From positions 1 through 34,740 of the forward strand of contig NZ_BSOY01000026.1 of NCBI RefSeq assembly GCF_030160755.1: a stretch of DNA of 34,740 nt, written 5' to 3'. Position 1 is the stretch's first letter; every line of letters starts with the position of its first letter. The notes under the pieces were generated by a model. It had not been told where the DNA came from. It saw nothing but the letters and a program-made list of their open reading frames with translations, and did no database searches. Of the stretch, positions 15,642 to 23,372 are shown in pieces. The stretch is from Brevundimonas denitrificans. GTDB lineage: Bacteria > Pseudomonadota > Alphaproteobacteria > Caulobacterales > Caulobacteraceae. Made by a program: the position numbers and the translations under genes.

Positions 15642-17066
15642 TCAGACCTTCATGTCCACGCCCGAGGGCGAGAGGGAGAGCGTCAGCCAGCGGGGAGGCT
15701 GGGCGACGTCGATTTCAGTGTTGAGACGCGAGGCGGCGGCGAAGGCGCGGGACGAGCCGTTCCGCGCATCCTGACCGCGGTCAAAGGCGCTGGAGCCGCT
15801 GTCCCGGTCGGCGAATTCGAAGGCGTCCTCCGCCAGATGGAAGCCGGCGTCCTCAAGCTGACGGCGCAGCTCGTCGGCGCGGCCTTTCAGATCGGTCGCG
15901 GCGGCCGGGTTGTCGAAGGCGAGGCGGGCGTTCAGACGGCCCTCGGAATCGATGTCCAGCTTGACGTCCACACGCCCGAGCTCATCCGGGGTCAGCGCCA
16001 TCTCGAACCGCGTGGACCGGCCCTCGAGCCGGCGCAGGATCTGGGCGGCGATCTGGGCGGTCGCCTCGATCGTGGCCCGCGACAGCTGGGACACACCGGT
16101 TTCGCGTGGGCCGGCGGCGGCGGCCTGGGTCTGGGCGGTCGTGCTTTCAACGGGGGGCGGCAGTTCCGAGGGCGGCGCTTCGGCCTCGCCGCCCTTGGCG
16201 ACGTCGCGCGCCAGGGCGGCGGCGGCGGCGGCGTCTAGGGGACCCGTCGCCGGATGGGCGGCGACGACGGCTGCGGGCTGTGCAGGCGCCGGAGCCGGCC
16301 GCGCCGGATCCGTCACGCGCGAGCCATCGCCGGTCCTGGCGTCGACGGGTCCCAACAACCGGCCTGTGCGTTCGGCTGAAGGGCGGAGCGGCGGGGGAGG
16401 CGGGGCCGGAGGCAAGGTCGTCGGCGTTGCGCCGGTCCGGACGCGGGCCTCGGCGGCCGCCGTCGTGGCGGCGGTTTCGGCCGAAGTCATCTCGGTGTCC
16501 GACGTCTCCCCGGTCGGGGGGACCACCGCGGGCAGCGGGGGCAGAACCTCGGGCCTGGGGGGCTTGGTGGTCAGCCCGTTGTCCGTGAGCAGCGGCGTCG
16601 TGGTTTGCTCGCGGGGCAGAACCTCGGGGCCGTTGGTCTTGGGGGTCAAGGCCTTGTCTACAGGCAGCGGGGTGGTGGCCTGCGTCCCGTCCGGATCGTT
16701 GGCCGCGCCGGCCGGAACAGGTTGGAGGAGGACGGCGTCCGCCCCGGTCTCGTCGGGCTGAGCTCCTTCAGATCCGGCGTCGGCCGTGGAGATCGCCTCC
16801 GCCGCAGCCGGAAGAACGAGCGGCGCCGGCGGCGGCGTGGGCGAGGCCAGGAAGCCCGCAACCGCCGAAGGGTCGACCTCCGCCTCGACCTGCACGTCGT
16901 CAGGCTTCCGCGGTTCGGTCAGGGTCTTTCCAGCGGGCGCCGCCGCGGTCTCGCCGGACAGGGCCGCCAGCAGGTCCCGGAATCCGGACGCGGCCTCGCC
17001 CGACGTCCCTTGCGGGGCGGCGGGGACGGCCGGCGCGATGACGGACAGCAGGGTCAGGGCGGACAT
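15642..17066 (-). CDS. fliK: Flagellar hook-length control protein FliK
   Basis: This 474-residue protein has the typical layout of FliK: a long, low-complexity Pro/Ala/Thr-rich N-terminal region (about 20-330, the molecular ruler part) and a folded C-terminal Flg_hook domain. That domain contains RFEMALTPDELGRVDVKLDIDSEG followed by RADELRRQLEDAGFHL. FliK measures the hook and switches the export gate from hook to filament substrates. I chose the ATG at 17066 because GGA lies six bases upstream; an earlier in-frame start at 17171 would put the sigma-54 motif inside the gene. It is the first gene of the fliK-flgD-flgE unit. Confidence 0.9.
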   Translation of the reverse strand: MSALTLLSVIAPAVPAAPQGTSGEAASGFRDLLAALSGETAAAPAGKTLTEPRKPDDVQVEAEVDPSAVAGFLASPTPPPAPLVLPAAAEAISTADAGSEGAQPDETGADAVLLQPVPAGAANDPDGTQATTPLPVDKALTPKTNGPEVLPREQTTTPLLTDNGLTTKPPRPEVLPPLPAVVPPTGETSDTEMTSAETAATTAAAEARVRTGATPTTLPPAPPPPPLRPSAERTGRLLGPVDARTGDGSRVTDPARPAPAPAQPAAVVAAHPATGPLDAAAAAALARDVAKGGEAEAPPSELPPPVESTTAQTQAAAAGPRETGVSQLSRATIEATAQIAAQILRRLEGRSTRFEMALTPDELGRVDVKLDIDSEGRLNARLAFDNPAAATDLKGRADELRRQLEDAGFHLAEDAFEFADRDSGSSAFDRGQDARNGSSRAFAAASRLNTEIDVAQPPRWLTLSLSPSGVDMKV

Positions 17067-17141
17067 GAGTTCCGGGAAGGCGGCTCGCCGAAGCGAGGGG
17101 GACGAGGGCGCTTGCTGCGCCGGACATTCGGAACCAATGGC

Positions 17142-17156
17142 GCAAGTCGCGGGCCA
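17142..17156 (-). promoter_or_regulatory. Sigma-54 (-24/-12) promoter for fliK-flgD-flgE
   Basis: On the minus strand the sequence reads TGGCCCG-CGAC-TTGC, one mismatch from the RpoN consensus TGGCACG-N4-TTGC, with the required 10-bp GG to GC spacing. The predicted transcript start is about 65 nt upstream of the fliK ATG at 17066. Caulobacter hook operons are known to use sigma-54 with FlbD, which fits. Confidence 0.75.
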
Positions 17157-17315
17157 ACCGGGCGGCGCCACACAAGGCGCTGAATGGTCACGGAAAAATG
17201 TCCCGGAAGCGCGACGGGGCGCTGTTGCGGCTCAGTCGAAACTTGCCGCGTGAAGACGATTCTTGCCCGGCGCCCGCCGTCGACTTGCGCGCCCTGCGTC
17301 GGCCTGGCGCCCGGA

Positions 17316-17330
17316 TGGCCCGGCGTTTGC
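17316..17330 (+). promoter_or_regulatory. Sigma-54 (-24/-12) promoter for flgK-flgL
   Basis: The plus strand reads TGGCCCG-GCGT-TTGC, one mismatch from TGGCACG-N4-TTGC and with correct GG/GC spacing. The -24 block is the same seven bases as in the opposed fliK promoter. The predicted start near 17341 leaves a leader of about 135 nt before flgK. Confidence 0.7.
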
Positions 17331-17475
17331 GCCCCTTGCCGCTCATGACCCAGGCGCGAAACGCAAGAGCGCGTAATTTCAGTAGCTTGCACGGCCCGCC
17401 TTCGCGCGACGCCGGGCAAAAAGCGCGCATCGGCTGGCAGGGCTTGCCGGGCGCCGTGCCTTTGGAGGCCTTCGG

Positions 17476-19590
17476 ATGTCCCTGAGCGCCATCATGAACA
17501 CCGCGAGCTCGGGCCTCCAGACGGCCCAGACCCAGCTGCGCGTCGTTTCGGACAATGTCTCCAACGTCAACACGCCCGGCTATGTCCGCAAGATCGCTGA
17601 ACAGCGGACCCTGACCAGCCAGGGCCTGGGCTCCGGCGTGGAGGTGTCGCGCATTCGCCTCGCCACCGACCGGTTCCTGCAGGCGGCCAGCCTGAATGCG
17701 GGGGCCGAGTCCGCGCGCATGGGCGTGCGCCACGAACTGTATGACCGCATCCAGTCGCTGTTCGGCGATCCGGGCGGCGACTCCGGCTTCTTCTCGCAGG
17801 TCGACGCCGTCTTTTCGGCCTTCGCGGCCACCGCCGAGGATCCGACGTCGTCGCCGCGTCGGCAGGACGCCCTCTTCCGGACCCAGGCGCTGTTCGATGA
17901 GGCCAGCCGGATCGCCGGCCAGATCCAGGCGGTTCGCGAAGACGCCGACAGCCGGATCCAGAGCGCCGTGGAACGGGCCAACAGCATGCTCGAACAGATC
18001 GAGGGCCTGAACCTCGAGATCGCGCGCGCGACGGCGGTCGACGGCGACGCCTCGGGGGCCGAGACGGCCCAATCGGCGCTGATCGGTCAGCTGGCGGAAC
18101 TGGTGGACATCCGGGTTGCGGCGCGGCCGGTGGGCGGCGTGTCGATCCGGACAGGCTCGGGCACGCTTCTGGCCGGCCAGGGCGCGGCGACCCTGGAGTA
18201 TAACCGCGCCGGGACGATCACCGGTGAAACCGCCTTCAACGAAATCTGGGTAACCGAGCCCGGCGGACAGAAGCGGTCCCTGCTCGACAATGTCGCCTCG
18301 GGCGAGATCAAGGGTCTGGTTGAGTTGCGGGACGTCGAGGCGCCCGCCGCGGCGGAACGGCTGGCCGAACTGGTCGCCCATGCGGCCGACGAATTGAACC
18401 GCGCCCACAACGCCAACTCCGCCGTCCCGGCGCCGACCAGCCTGACCGGCCGCAACGTCGGGCAGGCGTTCGAGAGCGCGATCGCCGGCTTCTCGGGACA
18501 GACCACGGTCGCCGTGACCAATGCGGCCGGCGTCATCCAGGCCCGGGCGGACATCGTCTTCTCCGGCGCAACCATGACGGTGAACGGGGCCGCGGCGACG
18601 CCGGCGAATTTCCTGACCGTGCTGAACGCCCAGCTGGGCGGGGCGGCGACGGCCAGCTTCACCGCCGGCAGGCTGACGATTGCGGCGACCGGCGCCAACG
18701 GCGTGGCCGTGGCCGATGACGCCGCCGGGCCGTCCGCGAAGGCAGGCCGGAGCTTTTCGCACTATTTCGGTCTCAACGACCTGGTTTCGTCGGACCGGCC
18801 GGCCTTCTACGACAACGGCCTGACCGCCGCCTCGCCGCACGGCTTCACCGCCGGGGAGACCCTGACGTTCCGCTTCACCGGGGAGAGCGGCTCGCGGCTG
18901 CGTGACTTGCAGGTCGCCGTACCGGCGGGCGGCACGATCGGAGACCTGGTCGCCGCGCTGAACGACGCCGGGACGGGGATCGGGCGCTTCGGGTCCTTCT
19001 CGCTGGCCGCCGACGGTTCGCTGTCGTTCACCGGCTTCGGCAATCCGGCGCCGGCGATGACCGTGCTGGAGGACCGCACCACCCAGATTCCTTCAGGCGT
19101 GTCGGTGACCGAGCTGTTGGGCATCGGCGGCGGCGTGCGCGCCTCGCGGGCGGACGGCTTCGCCTTGCGCGCCGACATCCGGCAAAGCCCCTCCAGACTG
19201 GCGCTCGCACAGCTGAACCGGTCCGCCGCCGCCGGAACGGCGGCCCTGAGCATCGGCGACGGTCGCGGGGCCCTGGCCCTCGCCGACGCCGGCGAGCGGA
19301 CGGCGAATTTTCAGGCCGCCGGGGGCTCGTCCGGCGGATCGATCTCGGTCTCCCGCTACGCGGCGGAGCTGTCGGGCGAGATCGGCGGCAAGGCGGCCGC
19401 GGCCAAGAACCGGATGGAGACGGCGAACGCCCTCTACACCGAGGCGGGGGCCCGCCAGACAGCGCATGAAGGCGTCAATCTGGACGAGGAACTGGTGCTG
19501 ATGACCACCTATCAGCAGGCCTTTAACGCCTCGGCCCGGCTGATTCAGGCGGCCAAGGACATGTACGATACGCTGATGGGGATGGTCTGA
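17476..19590 (+). CDS. flgK: Flagellar hook-associated protein FlgK (HAP1)
   Basis: This 704-residue junction protein connects hook to filament and is exported by the flagellar type III system. The N-terminal axial motif SLSAIMNTASSGLQTAQTQLRVVSDNVSNVNTPGYVRK and the C-terminal VNLDEELVLMTTYQQAFNASARLIQAAKDMYDTLMGMV are classic for FlgK. The region 90-330 holds the helical core (RFLQAASLNAGAESARMGVR and following), and the central part is the variable outer domain. GGAGG seven bases before the ATG is a strong ribosome-binding site. The stop overlaps the flgL start as TGATG. Transcription probably comes from the sigma-54 motif at 17316. Confidence 0.97.
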   Translation: MSLSAIMNTASSGLQTAQTQLRVVSDNVSNVNTPGYVRKIAEQRTLTSQGLGSGVEVSRIRLATDRFLQAASLNAGAESARMGVRHELYDRIQSLFGDPGGDSGFFSQVDAVFSAFAATAEDPTSSPRRQDALFRTQALFDEASRIAGQIQAVREDADSRIQSAVERANSMLEQIEGLNLEIARATAVDGDASGAETAQSALIGQLAELVDIRVAARPVGGVSIRTGSGTLLAGQGAATLEYNRAGTITGETAFNEIWVTEPGGQKRSLLDNVASGEIKGLVELRDVEAPAAAERLAELVAHAADELNRAHNANSAVPAPTSLTGRNVGQAFESAIAGFSGQTTVAVTNAAGVIQARADIVFSGATMTVNGAAATPANFLTVLNAQLGGAATASFTAGRLTIAATGANGVAVADDAAGPSAKAGRSFSHYFGLNDLVSSDRPAFYDNGLTAASPHGFTAGETLTFRFTGESGSRLRDLQVAVPAGGTIGDLVAALNDAGTGIGRFGSFSLAADGSLSFTGFGNPAPAMTVLEDRTTQIPSGVSVTELLGIGGGVRASRADGFALRADIRQSPSRLALAQLNRSAAAGTAALSIGDGRGALALADAGERTANFQAAGGSSGGSISVSRYAAELSGEIGGKAAAAKNRMETANALYTEAGARQTAHEGVNLDEELVLMTTYQQAFNASARLIQAAKDMYDTLMGMV

Positions 19591-20519
19591 TGATCCGCGT
19601 CGCCACCTTTGGAAACTATCAGTCGGCCCTGCTGGACCTGATGAGCGCCCAGACGCGGGCGGCCGACGCACAGGAGCGGGTCTCGACCCAGAAGAACGCC
19701 ACCGATCTGACCGGCTTCGGCCGGCAGTCCGAAACGCTGACCGCCATGAAGGGCGCGCAAAGCCGGATCCAGGGGTTCATCGACACCAGCGCCGCTGTGA
19801 GCGCGCGCCTGACGACCCAGGACCTGGCCCTCGGCCAGATCAACGACGCCATCGCCGGCGCTCGCGAGGCGCTTGGCGGAGCCGTCGCGACAGATTCCGG
19901 CGGGTCGTTGATGCTGGAGCTCGAAGGATATTTCCAGGCTGCCCGGGGCGGACTGAACATGCGGCACCACGGCGGCTACCTGTTCGCCGGCGCCTCGACC
20001 TCGACCACCCCTGTCGCCGCCGCCAACCTGTCTGAACTTGTGGCCGCCCCCAGCGTGGCGTCGCTGTTCAGCAATGACACGCTGAAGACCGCAAGCCGCG
20101 TGGCCGAAGGCACGACGCTGGAGACCGGCTTCCTCGCCGACGAACTGGGCACGGAGGTTCTGAGCATTCTGCGGGACATCCAGACTTTTCACACGACGCC
20201 GGGTTCGGGCCCGCTGGATGGCAGGCTCACCGCGCCGCAGAAGGCGTTCCTGGCGACGCAACTGGCGCGCCTGGAACAGGCCGGGACGGCTGTGGTCGAC
20301 AAGATGGCCAAGACCGGATCCTTCGCCAAACAGGTAGAGAACATCACCGCCGGTCACGAGGCGCAGAAGGCCGCGCTGGACGAACTGGTGGCGGGCCGCA
20401 CCGACGCGGACATGGCCGAAGCGATCACCGACCTTCAACTGTCGCAGGTCGCCATCCAGGCCTCGGCCCAGGTGATCAGCCAGCTGCGCCAGGTCTCTCT
20501 CCTCAACTATCTGAGCTGA
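19590..20519 (+). CDS. flgL: Flagellar hook-associated protein FlgL (HAP3)
   Basis: This 309-residue flagellin-like junction protein sits between FlgK and the filament. The N-terminal flagellin-type coiled coil (about 8-110: SALLDLMSAQTRAADAQERVSTQKNATDLTGFGRQSETL) and the C-terminal coil (VAIQASAQVISQLRQVSLLNYLS) match the family. The middle includes RHHGGYLFAGASTSTTPV, the usual FlgL YLFAG signature. It is coupled to flgK by TGATG. Fewer than 50 bp separate its stop from the LexA-type box of the next unit. Confidence 0.95.
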   Translation: MIRVATFGNYQSALLDLMSAQTRAADAQERVSTQKNATDLTGFGRQSETLTAMKGAQSRIQGFIDTSAAVSARLTTQDLALGQINDAIAGAREALGGAVATDSGGSLMLELEGYFQAARGGLNMRHHGGYLFAGASTSTTPVAAANLSELVAAPSVASLFSNDTLKTASRVAEGTTLETGFLADELGTEVLSILRDIQTFHTTPGSGPLDGRLTAPQKAFLATQLARLEQAGTAVVDKMAKTGSFAKQVENITAGHEAQKAALDELVAGRTDADMAEAITDLQLSQVAIQASAQVISQLRQVSLLNYLS

Positions 20520-20564
20520 AAAGCCATTTTGTCCCACGGCCACGCTCGACACAGGCGTCGGAGA

Positions 20565-20579
20565 GAACATAAAGTGAAC
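20565..20579. promoter_or_regulatory. LexA (SOS) box, GAAC-N7-GAAC
   Basis: The sequence GAAC-ATAAAGT-GAAC (GTTC-N7-GTTC on the other strand) is a perfect match to the direct-repeat LexA operator of alphaproteobacteria, including Caulobacter. It ends 2 bp before the ATG of the radical SAM gene. Bound LexA would cover the transcript or translation start, and cleavage of LexA after DNA damage should derepress the two-gene unit. Confidence 0.8.
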
Positions 20580-20581
20580 GA

Positions 20582-21823
20582 ATGGCCGTTCTCGATCTCC
20601 GCCGCAAGCTCGCCGTCCTCGCGGACGCCGCCAAATATGACGCGTCCTGCGCCTCTTCCGGCACGTCGAAACGGGACTCGATCGGCGGCAAGGGTGTGGG
20701 GTCCACCGAAGGGATGGGCATCTGCCACGCCTACACGCCGGACGGCCGTTGCGTGTCTCTGCTCAAGATATTGCTGACCAATTTCTGCATCTACGACTGC
20801 GTCTACTGCATCAACCGGGCGTCCTCGAACGTGCAGCGCGCCCGGTTCAGCGTCGATGAGGTCGTCGAGCTGACGCTGAATTTCTACAAGCGGAACTATA
20901 TCGAGGGCCTGTTCCTCTCCTCGGGCATCATCCGCTCGGGCGACTACACGATGGAACAGCTGGTTCTGGTCGCGAAGAAACTCAGGGAAGAACACGACTT
21001 TCGCGGCTACATCCACCTCAAGCTGATCCCCGAGGCCGATCCGCGGCTGGTCGAGGAGGCGGGGCTCTACGCCGACCGGCTGTCGGCCAACATCGAACTG
21101 CCGCGCGACGAGGCGTTGAAGCGGCTGGCGCCGCAGAAGGACGTGGGCGTCATCAAACAGGCGATGGGTCGGGTGCGTCTGAAGGTCGAGGCGGCGCGTC
21201 CGGCGAAGAAGGACCGGGCGAAACCTCCGAAGTTCGCGCCGGCCGGCCAGAGCACCCAGTTGATCATCGGCGCCGACGGCGCGTCCGATACGGAGATCGT
21301 CGACCGCAGCGCCTCGCTCTACGCCGGCTACGGCCTGCGCCGGGTCTACTATTCCGCCTTCAGCCCGATCCCGGATTCGTCCAGCGCCCTGCCGTTGTCG
21401 AAGCCGCCGTTGATGCGGGAGCATCGGCTGTACCAGGCGGACTGGCTGATGCGGTTCTACGGCTTCTCGTCCGCCGAGATCGGCGACGCCGCCAACGACG
21501 GCATGCTGGATCTCGCGATCGACCCCAAACTGGCCTGGGCGCTCAACAGCCGGGCGCAGTTTCCGGTCGATGTGAACACAGGCGCGCGCGAGATGCTGCT
21601 GCGGGTGCCCGGGCTGGGCGTGAAATCGGTGAACCGCATCCTGCAGGTCCGGCGCTGGCGCACCCTGCGGCTCGAGGACATCGGTCGACTGTGCCGGGGC
21701 ATCCACAAGGTCCGGCCCTTCATCACCGCCCTGGACTGGACGCCGGGAGGGTTGACCGACGCCGCCGACCTGCGCGCGCGGATGACGCCCTCCGTCCAGC
21801 CGGTCCAGCTGAGCCTGTTCTGA
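20582..21823 (+). CDS. Putative DNA modification/repair radical SAM protein (TIGR03916-like)
   Basis: This 413-residue protein has the radical SAM cluster CxxxCxxC at C69, C73 and C76 (FCIYDCVYC), preceded by DAAKYDASCASSG and GICHAYTPDGRCVSLLK, all typical of the family annotated as putative DNA modification/repair radical SAM protein. It binds a 4Fe-4S cluster and SAM to make a 5'-deoxyadenosyl radical; the target is not known. The C-terminal half contains a helix-hairpin-helix, LLRVPGLGVKSVNRIL (about 340-355), consistent with DNA binding. A LexA-type box ends 2 bp upstream of the ATG, and no good ribosome-binding site precedes it. The next gene begins at the base after its TGA, so the two are coupled. 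Confidence 0.9.
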   Translation: MAVLDLRRKLAVLADAAKYDASCASSGTSKRDSIGGKGVGSTEGMGICHAYTPDGRCVSLLKILLTNFCIYDCVYCINRASSNVQRARFSVDEVVELTLNFYKRNYIEGLFLSSGIIRSGDYTMEQLVLVAKKLREEHDFRGYIHLKLIPEADPRLVEEAGLYADRLSANIELPRDEALKRLAPQKDVGVIKQAMGRVRLKVEAARPAKKDRAKPPKFAPAGQSTQLIIGADGASDTEIVDRSASLYAGYGLRRVYYSAFSPIPDSSSALPLSKPPLMREHRLYQADWLMRFYGFSSAEIGDAANDGMLDLAIDPKLAWALNSRAQFPVDVNTGAREMLLRVPGLGVKSVNRILQVRRWRTLRLEDIGRLCRGIHKVRPFITALDWTPGGLTDAADLRARMTPSVQPVQLSLF

Positions 21824-23254
21824 ATGCGCGTCGCGACCCTGGCCAACGAGACAGACTTCGACGGATGGCGGGCAGGGGCGCGGGCGTTGAGGCAGGCCGG
21901 CGTGCAGCCGGGAGAGGCCGTCTTTCGGGTCGGTCGGAGCGCTTCGGGGCTGTTCGATGACGGGCCTCTCCCGCCCCCGCCAGACGCTGGCTTTCACACG
22001 CCACGCGCCTTCGTTGATCTGGCGCAGGCGGTGATCCTGCATCGGTCGGAGGACCGGTTTGACCTGCTGTACCGGCTGCTCTGGCGGCTGAAGGCCGAGC
22101 CCGACCTGCTCCGCGTCGTCACCGACGTCGACGTGGCCGACGCGCTGGAGCGCGCCAAAAACGTCAGCCGCGCCAGCCACAAGATGAAGGCCTTCGTGCG
22201 ATTTCGTCGGATCGAAGCCGCCGACGGCGAGCGCTGGGTCGCCTGGTTCGAACCCGCGCATCGGGTGCTGGAACGGACCGCGCCGTTCTTCGCGCGGCGT
22301 TTCCCGACCATGCTTTGGTCCATCCTGACGCCGGACGGTTCTGCGGTCTGGGACGGCGAGACGCTGACCTTCGGGCCGCCCGCCACCCGCGACATGGCGC
22401 CGTCCGAGGACGAGGTCGAGGAATTCTGGAAGACCTACTACGCCTCGACGTTCAACCCGGCCCGGCTCAAGTTGAAGACCATGCAGGGCGAAATGCCCAA
22501 ACGGTACTGGAACAACCTGCCCGAGGCGGCCCTGATCCGGGAGCTGACGGCGCAGTCGTCGGCCCGGACCGAGACCATGGTGGCCGCGCCGGCCTCGGCG
22601 CCCAACCTCCGGCTGGCGAAGACGCTGTCTCGCATAGGCCGCGACCATGCCTTCGACGAAGGTTTCGTCCCCTCCACTCTGGAAGAGCTGGGGCAGGCGG
22701 TTCAGGCTTGTCGTCGATGCCCGCTGTGGCGCGATGCGACCCAGGGCGTTTGCGGCGCCGGGGCGAAGCAGGCGCCGCTGATGATCGTCGGCGAACAACC
22801 GGGCGATCAGGAGGATCTGGCCGGCCGACCCTTCGTCGGCCCGGCGGGTCAGGTGCTGGACGAGGCGCTGGTCGAGGCGGGCATCGACCGGGAAGACGCC
22901 TTCGTCACCAATGCGGTGAAGCATTTCAAGCACGAGCCGCGGGGCAAGCGGCGCATCCACAGGACCCCGCTCGTCAGCGAGGTCAGCGCCTGCCGCTGGT
23001 GGCTGGACGCCGAGCGCCGGCTGGTCAGGCCGAAGGTGATCGTGACCCTGGGCGCGACGGCGGCCCTGGGCGTGCTGAACCGGAAGATCACGGTGACGCA
23101 GGCGCGCGGAGCGGTGCTGACGCAACCCGACGGCGCCCGGGTGGTGGCGAACGTGCATCCGGCCTACCTCCTGCGGTTGCCGGACGAGGCGGCCCGGATC
23201 GCCGAACGTCGCCGCTTCGTCGAAGACCTGAAACTCGTCCGGGCATTGCTTTGA
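21824..23254 (+). CDS. udgX: DUF4130 - UdgX fusion: uracil-DNA covalent-binding protein
   Basis: This 476-residue two-domain protein has residues 1 to about 265 as a DUF4130 domain (TIGR03915-like: HRSEDRFDLLYRLLWRL, VSRASHKMKAFVRF, FWKTYYASTFNPARL). Residues about 285-476 are a UdgX-type uracil-DNA glycosylase. The latter has the Fe-S cysteines C296 and C299, the active-site motif GEQPG at 323-327 with DQED, and the UdgX-specific loop KRRIH at 375-379. His379 corresponds to the histidine that forms a covalent bond to the abasic sugar in characterised UdgX. Where family 4 UDGs have VVKCRPP, this protein reads AVKHFKH, as is usual for UdgX. It should trap uracil in DNA rather than release it. 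The start follows the radical SAM stop without a gap. Confidence 0.93.
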   Translation: MRVATLANETDFDGWRAGARALRQAGVQPGEAVFRVGRSASGLFDDGPLPPPPDAGFHTPRAFVDLAQAVILHRSEDRFDLLYRLLWRLKAEPDLLRVVTDVDVADALERAKNVSRASHKMKAFVRFRRIEAADGERWVAWFEPAHRVLERTAPFFARRFPTMLWSILTPDGSAVWDGETLTFGPPATRDMAPSEDEVEEFWKTYYASTFNPARLKLKTMQGEMPKRYWNNLPEAALIRELTAQSSARTETMVAAPASAPNLRLAKTLSRIGRDHAFDEGFVPSTLEELGQAVQACRRCPLWRDATQGVCGAGAKQAPLMIVGEQPGDQEDLAGRPFVGPAGQVLDEALVEAGIDREDAFVTNAVKHFKHEPRGKRRIHRTPLVSEVSACRWWLDAERRLVRPKVIVTLGATAALGVLNRKITVTQARGAVLTQPDGARVVANVHPAYLLRLPDEAARIAERRRFVEDLKLVRALL

Positions 23255-23372
23255 ACCGTAAACTCCCGAAACCGTGGCTGAACGAATACGACCGGGCCGC
23301 GTTCTGACGTCTGCCCCAGCTTTGCGGTTTGGCCGGCGTAGGCAAATCAGACAGGGCGATCTAGGTAGGGGC

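Larger units (their letters stand above)
17067..17475. other. fliK-flgK divergent intergenic region (409 bp)
   Basis: No gene is supported here; the reading frames crossing it are low-quality shadows. It contains two opposed sigma-54 motifs (17142-17156 minus, 17316-17330 plus). Between the plus promoter and flgK there is also GCCGGGCAAAAAGCGCG near 17410-17426, which could be a FlbD/ftr-type enhancer, though I cannot verify the match to the consensus. The plus-strand leader before flgK would be about 135 nt. Confidence 0.6.

Noticed and set aside
17437..17450. TGGCAGGGCTTGC as a nearer sigma-54 promoter for flgK
   Set aside because: GG and GC are only 8 bp apart; sigma-54 needs 10, and the motif at 17316 has correct spacing.
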